Shown: positions 16,387-24,100 of the stretch, one piece after another
Layout of the letters: each line of letters starts with the position of its first letter
Position numbering within the stretch: the first letter of the stretch is position 1
Source of the DNA: Pelethousia sp034928145
Lineage (GTDB): Bacteria; Bacillota; Clostridia; Christensenellales; CAG-138
Direction: 5' to 3'
Assembly: GCA_034928145.1 (NCBI GenBank)
Contig: JAYFPE010000013.1
Coordinates: forward strand, 1 to 64,000
Length of the DNA: 64,000 nt
The notes under the pieces: generated by a model
Seen by the model: the letters and a program-made list of their open reading frames with translations, nothing else
What the model was told of the DNA's origin: nothing
Databases searched by the model: none
Program-made: the position numbers and the translations under genes

Positions 16387-16397
16387 GGAGAATTGTG

Positions 16398-17018
16398 ATG
16401 GAAAAGGAAGCCGGAAGGTCCAGAAAGGAAAAGGCGCTTGCAACGAAAACCCGCCTGTATGCCGCTGCCGACGCGCTTTTTACACAATATGGGTTCGATG
16501 AGGTGAGTGTGGATCGGATCGTAGAGGAGGCCGGGGTCGCCAAGGGCACGTTTTATGTACACTTTGAATCCAGGGACAGCCTGCTGGAAACCCTGATTTC
16601 CGATTTTGTGGAACGGGTGGATGTGGATTATCAGGCGTTTATCGATACCTTCCCGCCCGATATGCCAGCAGCGGATATGCTCCTGCGGCTTGTTGAAAAA
16701 ATAATGGATGTGATCCTGAACACCATCGGGCTGGCGCGGATGAAAGCGCTCTACCGGGCCCAACTGGCGAACCTTTCGCACGCCAGAACCGCCGTCAGCT
16801 ACAACCGGATGCTTTATAAAACCATTATGGAAGTGCTAGCCAAGGGTATGCGGCGCGGGGAATTTTCGGCGGAGCTTGCGCTGGAGTCCCTGGCCAACCA
16901 TTTGATCCTGGCCATGCGCGGGATCATTTATGAATGGTGTATCCGCTATCCGGATCTTGATTTGCAGGCCCAATCCCAGGCGCATTTTCGGATCATTCTA
17001 AGGGGTATGCAGGGGTAG
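16398..17018 (+). CDS. TetR/AcrR-family regulator
   Basis: 206 residues from ATG at 16398; aaggag is 7 nt upstream, while a GTG just before would be only 4 nt away. The helix-turn-helix covers about residues 10-55: KEKALATKTRLYAAADALF, FDEVSVDRIVEEAGVAKGTF, YVHFESRDSLLETL. The helical C-terminal domain should bind a ligand. It reads divergently from the beta-helix/SH3b gene across 166 nt containing a perfect palindrome, so it probably represses that gene and perhaps itself, since the palindrome is only 38 nt from its own start. Confidence 0.85.
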   Translation: MEKEAGRSRKEKALATKTRLYAAADALFTQYGFDEVSVDRIVEEAGVAKGTFYVHFESRDSLLETLISDFVERVDVDYQAFIDTFPPDMPAADMLLRLVEKIMDVILNTIGLARMKALYRAQLANLSHARTAVSYNRMLYKTIMEVLAKGMRRGEFSAELALESLANHLILAMRGIIYEWCIRYPDLDLQAQSQAHFRIILRGMQG

Positions 17019-17085
17019 GGCAAAACATCTGTTTGGTGGGCTCCAGGCATGGATATCCCGCAAGGTATCGGCATCTGCCGGCTTT

Positions 17086-17191
17086 ATCACCCCTATTATT
17101 ATGAATTGCTGCATACAGGAGCGCTATCCTGCTTCATCTTCTCCGTAACGTGACCGTAAACATCCAGCGTAAAGGCCGCCGTATGATGCCC
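17086..17191 (-). pseudogene. Tyrosine integrase 3'-end remnant, copy 3
   Basis: The minus strand reads GHHTAAFTLDVYGHVTEKMK then QDSA, essentially identical to the remnant at 445-699 (EHHTAAFTLDVYGHVTEKMK). After DSA the frame is lost through a small deletion, although the DNA down to ggggtgataaagcc still aligns. The Tyr nucleophile is present, but no upstream domains remain. Confidence 0.8.
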
Positions 17192-17195
17192 GCAA

Positions 17196-17331
17196 TAGTC
17201 CCGATATAAGCATTGAGCATCTTTCGGGGATTGAAAGCGGAGAGCGTCGCCTTGGGAAAGAGTCTGTTATGGCGGGGCCGCTACTCGCAAGGGCCCTGGG
17301 CGTAAGCCTAGAAGATTTGATGATGAAATAA
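17196..17331 (+). pseudogene. XRE-type helix-turn-helix regulator, C-terminal remnant
   Basis: The plus strand encodes SIEHLSGIESGERRLGKESV and then ALGVSLEDLMMK with TAA at 17329-17331. This is the second half of a Cro/C1 helix-turn-helix domain (recognition helix through the final helix). No start or first helices are found because integrase debris lies directly upstream, so it is a fused fragment. Such small regulators are common in integrative elements. Confidence 0.6.
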
Positions 17332-17383
17332 CAATCCCCCGGCGAAGTCCACGGTATCATAGGGATAATACAGGGAACGCAAC

Positions 17384-17452
17384 CTGAATACGGAAAAAGC
17401 GAGGGTGGAAGCCGATCAATACCGGTGTCCACCCTCGCTTTATATGCGTGCG
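17384..17452. repeat. Hairpin repeat, copy 1
   Basis: A 12-bp perfect stem, AGCGAGGGTGGA (17398-17409) with TCCACCCTCGCT (17428-17439), is followed by TTTATA. Together with flanking bases (ctgaata...tgcgtgcg) it is repeated at 18118-18183 with compensating changes in the stem. It may be a mobile terminator-type element flanking the small gene between the copies. The rest of 17332-17568 has no recognisable gene. Confidence 0.65.
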
Positions 17453-17568
17453 TAAGGCAAACAGTTACGGAAAGTATCGCCATGCTATAAACTCCTGAGT
17501 TTGCTAAACTTCTAATAGCTTTCAGCGGCCTCTTGTGGCATCCTGCGTCACTGAAGGAGGTAACCAAG

Positions 17569-18111
17569 ATGCAAAACCCATTGGACGAGCTGTACGACCA
17601 GTACAATCGCTTTGCCCCTGACGCTGAAATCCAGAGGAAAATTGAAGAATGCCACCAACAGCTCATTCGAAGTTTGGAAAAGCCGGAGCGCAAGCTCATA
17701 CTGCATGACAGACGGAAAAAAGCAGGTATACTTCCTTGGCTTCAGATGGTAGACGATAACGGCGGCGGTGATGGCGGTGGTATCATTGTGGGACGGAGAC
17801 GGCGACATCAACAAAATGGTGGGCGATATGTAATCGAAGGGGGAAAGATGACCTTGAAAAAGTTTATACAACCGGACAACCAGCCAAATCCGAGTAGCGC
17901 AGACGGTAAGCCGGAAGATAAAACCTACCTCGAAGAAAATCTTACTGCCAGCATTCAGAAGGCAATTGCCGAATACCTTCAGGGCGAGAAAGACCAAGTG
18001 CTTTATCTGGACTGCCTCAGTGATGAGCTGTACGGGGCAATCAATGCAAGCCTTTGGAGCGGCTGCATTACCGTGGAACAGGCGGACTATCTGCAGAACA
18101 AATACTTGTAA
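17569..18111 (+). CDS. Hypothetical protein, possibly two fused small-gene parts
   Basis: 180 residues from MQNPLDELYDQYNRF; ggagg lies 9 nt upstream. An N-terminal helical part (1-60: LDELYDQYNRFAPDAEI, QQLIRSLEKPERKL) resembles small DUF6809-like proteins found near clostridial mobile elements, but I am not sure of this. The middle (about 60-95) is Gly/Arg-rich and looks like read-through of non-coding DNA. The C-terminal 80 residues are acidic and helical (TYLEENLTASIQKAIAEYLQ, then VEQADYLQNKYL). It may therefore be a fusion made by rearrangement. It is flanked by the two hairpin repeats. Confidence 0.5.
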   Translation: MQNPLDELYDQYNRFAPDAEIQRKIEECHQQLIRSLEKPERKLILHDRRKKAGILPWLQMVDDNGGGDGGGIIVGRRRRHQQNGGRYVIEGGKMTLKKFIQPDNQPNPSSADGKPEDKTYLEENLTASIQKAIAEYLQGEKDQVLYLDCLSDELYGAINASLWSGCITVEQADYLQNKYL

Positions 18112-18117
18112 AGCAGG

Positions 18118-18183
18118 CTGAATACAGAAAAAGCAAGGGTGGAAACCGAAACATACCGGTCTCCACCCTTGCCTTATGTGTGC
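18118..18183. terminator. Hairpin repeat, copy 2, between convergent genes
   Basis: AGCAAGGGTGGA (from 18132) pairs with TCCACCCTTGC (from 18162). The stem differs from copy 1 at 17384-17452 by compensatory G/A and C/T changes. It lies between the convergent ends of the small hypothetical gene and the giant surface-protein gene and can serve as a bidirectional terminator. Confidence 0.65.
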
Positions 18184-18194
18184 TTTGGCTTTGT

Positions 18195-21100
18195 TTACTT
18201 GGTTTTTCTCACGCCGTTTTCGTCTACCTCATAGCCGTCCACTTTGGTGCTCTTGGCGAGGGCGCCATCAGCGTAGAAGTAATACCACTTACCCTCGATC
18301 TGGAGCCACTTGCCGGACACCATCAGGCCGTCCTTGGTAAAATAGTAGCGTTTGTCGCTAATGTCCAGCCGGCCCATGGCCGCCTTGTTACCGGAATAAT
18401 AGCGCGAGTTGTCGCCATCCTTAACCCAGCCTGTTTTCAGCGTTCCGTTTGTTTCAAAGAAATACTTCACACCGTCAATGGTCTGCGTCCCGGTGAGGGG
18501 CTTGCCGTCCTTGTAATAGAGCCACTGTCCTGCGTCATTCAGCGCCCAGCCCTGTGCTGTGGCGGGGTCGATGGTCAGCTTGATGTAGCGGTGGAGCATG
18601 GAGGAAACCTCTGCACGGGTGGCATTGGACTTCGGGTTGAACCTGTTGTTCGTACCGCCCATCATAATACCCGTCTGCTGCATGGCTGTTACCGTTGCTT
18701 TGTAAACGCTGCCGATGCTGGAAGCGTCCGCATAGGCGGTGGCCTCACGGGTCACAGGTAGTTTGTAGCCGGTAGCTTTTGCATAGTTTGCGAAGATGAC
18801 TGCAATTTCCTCACGGGTAATCGCCCGGTCAGGTGCAAACTGCTGGTTTCCGATGCCCTGCACAACGCCGTTTTTATATGCCCATTCGATATAAGGGCGG
18901 AAGGCGCTGTCGCCTTTCACATCGGTAAAGCTGTTTGTGGTGTATGCTTTCACATCCACGCCTGCCAGTCTGCCGAGAGCCGTTACCAGCATCCCCCGTG
19001 TCATGGCGGTGTCAGGTGCAAAAGTAGTTTTTGATATACCGGAGAGAAGTCCTCTGCCGATTACATAGTCAATGGCTTCCTTGCCCCAATGGGTTCCGAT
19101 GTCGGTAAACTTGGCGCTTGGAGCCGTATAGCCCACGCCGTACACTGAGAAATGGTCGGTAGGGATCAGCAGACTCCTGCTGTTTGCGTCATAAGCGGAA
19201 CCGGAGATGCGCTGCGCTTTGCCGTTTGCGTCCACATACACGCCGAACAGGTAGCCCACAGCCTCATTCTTACCCGGTGTATAGGGGATGGAGAGGTTTG
19301 CTATTCCGCTGCCGAGACCAGTGATGGTCTGTGTTTTTCCGTTTTTATCAACATAGCTGATGGTGATGCTGTAAACCGGTCTGTTCCCAAGGAGTGCCTT
19401 TGCCTCATTGGAAAGCCCTGTCGCTGGGGCGATGGTGATGCTGATATTGCCGCTGCTTTGCTTCTGGATTTCCTTGAGGGCGTTCAGATCAAGACCGAGG
19501 GAAACCGGCGCCCCATCCAGTTCAAGGCTTGTTACTCCCGCGCTTATAAGGCTGTTCAGGGAATTTTGCGTCAAGGTCGCCGTCAGGGAAGTGGAACCCT
19601 TTGGCATAGTGACATTCAATCCCACGGAAATGCCGTTTGCGGTTTTGCCCTGTGCCTTTGCGTCAGCCCGTGCCTTGGCGATGGCGTCCGCGATGGTTTT
19701 GTCAGAAACCGTTACACTGGCAGAGCCGTTTGTACCTGCTGTCGCCCTTATCGGGGCCGAGCCTGTCACTGGCTGGTCGGGCTTCTTTTCGGGAACAGTC
19801 GGCGTGGTTGGCGTGGTGTATGAACCGTCGCCGGTGCTACCATCGGAGTTGGACTTTGTAGTAAAGCTGTATCCCGTGCTGATGGCAGACATTTCATTGC
19901 CCGCCGCATCCTTAAAGCCGGAAATGCTGATGATGTAGGTTCTGCTGTATGCAAGGCCAGAATAAGGGACGGTATAGGTGTTGCCCGACCATGCGCCTGT
20001 TCCGAGTACCGTGCTGCCCAGCTTCACTGTGCCGGTTGTACCGATGGATTCGCTGAATGTAATGGAAATATTGCCGGAGAGCGAAACACTTGTTGCACCG
20101 CCGGCAGGGGTAACAGAGGTAACGGTAGGAGCTGTGGTATCTCCCGGCATCATAGCTGTAACTACGATAGAAAGTGCCTTTGTCGCATCGGGAGCCGTTC
20201 CATTCGTCGCCTTTACGGTAAAGTTAAAGGTGCCGCTTGCTGTCGGCGTGCCGGAAATGAGGCCGCCGCTTGAGAGCGTCAGGCCACCCGGCAGGTTGCC
20301 GATCTCCTTGCTCCAAGTGATGGGCGCATCACCGTTCGCCGTGAGCGTTTGGCTGTAAGCCGTACCTACCGTGCCTCCGGGCAGGGTGGTTGTTGTGATG
20401 CTCGGAGCCGTGCCGGTTGGCGGTGCGGAGCTGATAACGATGCTGAAAGCCTGTGTATCGCTGCCTGCTGTGTTTGTCGCTCTGACGGTGAAATTGAAGG
20501 TGCCTACCACTGTCGGTGTCCCGGAAAGATCGCCGTCGCTCTCAAGGTCAATGCCGTCCGGCAGATCGCCGCTCTCTTTGCTCCATGTAATGGGCGCGGT
20601 GCCAGTAGCCAAAATGGTCTGGCTGTACTCTGTACTAACCGTGCCGTCGGGCAGGGATGCCGTGGTAATGCTCGGAGCCGTTGCGGGCGCGTCCCCCAGC
20701 GTGAAGTTGACGGTATAGGTTTTTTCCGTTCCATCCTGAGCGGTTACTACTACGGTCGCGCTGCCGGGGAAGGAGGATGCCTGTGTGATATCCACCGAGG
20801 CAAATTCATTATCCACGGTTGCGCCGACCAATGCCGCCGCGCTGCCGAGCAGGGTGCCATAGGGCAGTTCCACGTTGTATTCTCTGTCGTCAGGGTCGAA
20901 GTCGGTTACCGTGCTGCCGCCTACGGTCAGATCGCTCAAATCGGCATTATCGCTGAGAGTGGGGTTGTTTTCTATGTGTACGGTAAACGTGGCGGAATTA
21001 CCGACATCAAAGGATATCTCAAAGTCCGCCGTATCCCCTTCGGAAAGCTCCATCGAGGCGATGTACTCGCTTTTGATGGTCAGCGCGCTCCCGGTAACGG

Positions 21101-24100
21101 CGTAGTCGTCAGGTGCAGTCAAAGGCGCCGCATCGTAAACCACACCCGTGACCGTATCGGCGCTGTTCCATGTGATGGTGACGCTTACATCCGTGGGGGA
21201 GGCAAGGTCATAGACTACGGATTCCGGGCTGATGGTTGCATTTACCACCGGCGCGGCGCTGGCGGTCAGCGTCACCGTATAGGTGTCGGCGGAATCCACC
21301 GTCCCATCGTTGGCCTTAAACTCCAGCGTGGTGTCGCCTACGGCTGTCGGGGTGTAGGAGTAGCTCGCGCTCGCTCCCGTGTCGGCGGCTCCGTTTATCG
21401 ATACCTTGTAGGTTAAGGTATCGCCTGCGTCCACATCCTCGAATATGGTTGTAAGGTCGAGGGTGTAAGCGGTGTCCACCGTCACGCTGGCCGTGGCCGT
21501 CGCGCTCACGCCGCTTTTACGAATGGGTGCTGTATTTACCACCGGCGCGGCGCTGGCGGTCAGCGTCACCACGTAGGTGTCAGCGGAATCCACCGTCCCA
21601 TCGTTGGCCTTGAACAACAATGTGGTGTCGCCTACCGCTGTCGGGGTGTAGGAGTAGCTCGCGCTCGCTCCCGTGTAGGAGGCTCCGTTTACCGACACCT
21701 TGTAGGTTAGGTCATCCGCGTCCGCATCCTCAAATATAGTTGTAAGGTCGAGGGTATAGGCAGCATCCACCGTCACGCTGGCTGTGGCTGTGGCGCTCAC
21801 GCTGCTTTTACGGACGGGGGCTGTATTAGCGCTCACCTCGAAAACAAACGCCGAGGGCACGTTCCCCGTGACCGCATTGCCTGTAAATACTTGGGTAGAG
21901 GTGCCCACCGCCGTGGTTACCGCCCCCTGCGGCAGATATAGATACAGCTTGCCAAGGCTGTCGCTAAATACATCGTTCACACCATAGGTATAGGCCAAAT
22001 CGGTGGTCAGCGACGATATCCCCGCGTTATTCGCACCGCTGCCCGAAAGCTGTATGGTGGTAAGGTACACATTAGCGCCTGTGACGTTCTTTACCGTGCT
22101 GACGCTGGAGCCCTTGCCGCCGCCTATGTTCGCGCCGCCACCGGTGCTGGTTGCGTTTACCGAGCCGCCGGTGATGGTAACGACGCCCGCTCCTCCGCTA
22201 TAAAACGTCCCAAGAGTGTTGCCGCCGCCGATGCCCGCGCCGCCGCCGCTTGCCGTTATCGTACCGCCGGTGATGGTCACGACGCCTTCTCCTGCGGCGG
22301 AAGTCCCGTTAGCTCCGCCGCCGCCGATACCCGCGCCACTGCCGCCGCCCTTTGCCTCTATCGTACCGCCGGTGATGGTGACGGTACCTGTTCCGGGCGG
22401 ACTACCCACAACATTAGCTCCGCCGCCGCCGATACCCGCGCCGAGGCTGCCGCCGGTGGCTTTTACCGTACCGCCGTTTATGGTAGCGGTGCTGCCGCCG
22501 ATGGTATTGTGACCGCCGCCGATGCCCGCGCTGCCGAGGCCGCCGGTGGCAGTTACCGCACCGCCGCTTATAATAGTAGTGCCTCCGCCTCCGGTATTGC
22601 CTCCGCCGATGCCCGCGCCATATTGGCCGCCGGTGGCAGTTACCACACCGCCGTTTATGGTCGTGGTACCGCCGCCGTAGTTATGTCCGCCGCCGATGCC
22701 CGCGGCGCTTCCGCCGCCGATGGCCGTTATCGTTCCGCTGTCGATGGTGAGGATGCCGCCGGCGCAGTTAATGGCTCCGCCTATGCCCGCGCTGTTGGTG
22801 CCTCCGGTTGACGTAAGCGAACCGCTGCCCTTAATCGTGAGCTGGGTGGCGCCCTCCACCTTTAAGCCGGGCTCTCTTACACCGCCCTTTAGCGTATTTG
22901 TTCCCGCAAGCGTCAGCGTGTTGCCTTCGCCGGTGAAAGAGAGGGCATAGATATCATCATCGGCGCTGTTGTCGATGTTCACGTTGTTAATCGTCAGCTT
23001 GACGCCCGTTTCGCAGTAGATCAGGACATTGGTGTAGGTCGTAGCGGTGCCCTGCAAGGTGACGGTAAGCCCGGTATTGATCTTAATGGTGCTGTCGTTG
23101 CCGCAATCGGACAGGTCATATGTGCCGTCCGCCGCAATGGTCGTGCCAAACGATTCGGTAATGCTGACGGTCAGCGTCGCCGGGGCGCCGCGCTGAAACT
23201 CAACGGTCAGAGCCGTTTCGCCCGCGGGCAAGGTCGCAAGATAGCCCTTCTTGACGGTCAGCGTATTTCCGCTCAGGCTGTAATTCGCGGCTCCGATGGA
23301 GGCTCCGCCCACCTTTACATCGGTTACGGCGCTTGCGTTGTTCCAATTGACAGTCGTGGTCACATCCGCCGGATGGATTTTGTCAAACGTTACGCTTGCC
23401 GGGCTGATGGTGGCGTTTTCGAATAAGCTTTCGTCACACCCGAGATAATCCAGGTTCAAAACCGCGTCGCCGTCGTCGTACTGAATTTTCAGGCTGTCGC
23501 CGCCGGCGACTTCCAAAGGAATCCATAAGCTGGCGAAGCGCCCCACGCCGTACCATCCGCCTGTTGGGGTAAATGGCACATCTTGCATATGCGCGCCGTT
23601 TTTATAGACGCTGATCGTTCCGTTGTTTTGGCTTGCGTAGCGGATTTCGACCACGGACGATGCGGGCAGGCCATTCCATTGGACGCTGCTGCTTCCCCTT
23701 ACGTTGAGGTTTCCGACATGCTCCCCTCCCGAAGCGCCCGCGCCCTCCGCGCCGCTGAAAATACTCCCGTTGACGATTATCGCGTCCTCCGCCTCAAACC
23801 TTCCCGTATTTACGGGAACCGTCAGGGAAAAGGACTTTGTTTTTGCCGTCCCGCCCGGATAGGAAACCATTGCCGACAAAGTAACCGTCCTGGCGCTGTC
23901 AAGCGGCCTGGTAATCGCGCCCGTATCGGTGTCAATAAATCCCGTGGGGGACGCGCTCCATGCTATAGTCGTGCCGCTTTCCCCAGCTTTGGGCAGGGTT
24001 AGGACGGCTTTTACATCCGTCTGTACGCTGTTATGGCCCTTTATGGCGTCCCAGACAAGGGAGTCAAAGTCGGCGGTAATCCGCTCGTCAGGCGGGAGGT

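Noticed and set aside
16229..16549. N-terminal extension of the beta-helix/SH3b protein
   Set aside because: It would cover the promoter, operator and TetR start; the signal peptide begins at 16228.
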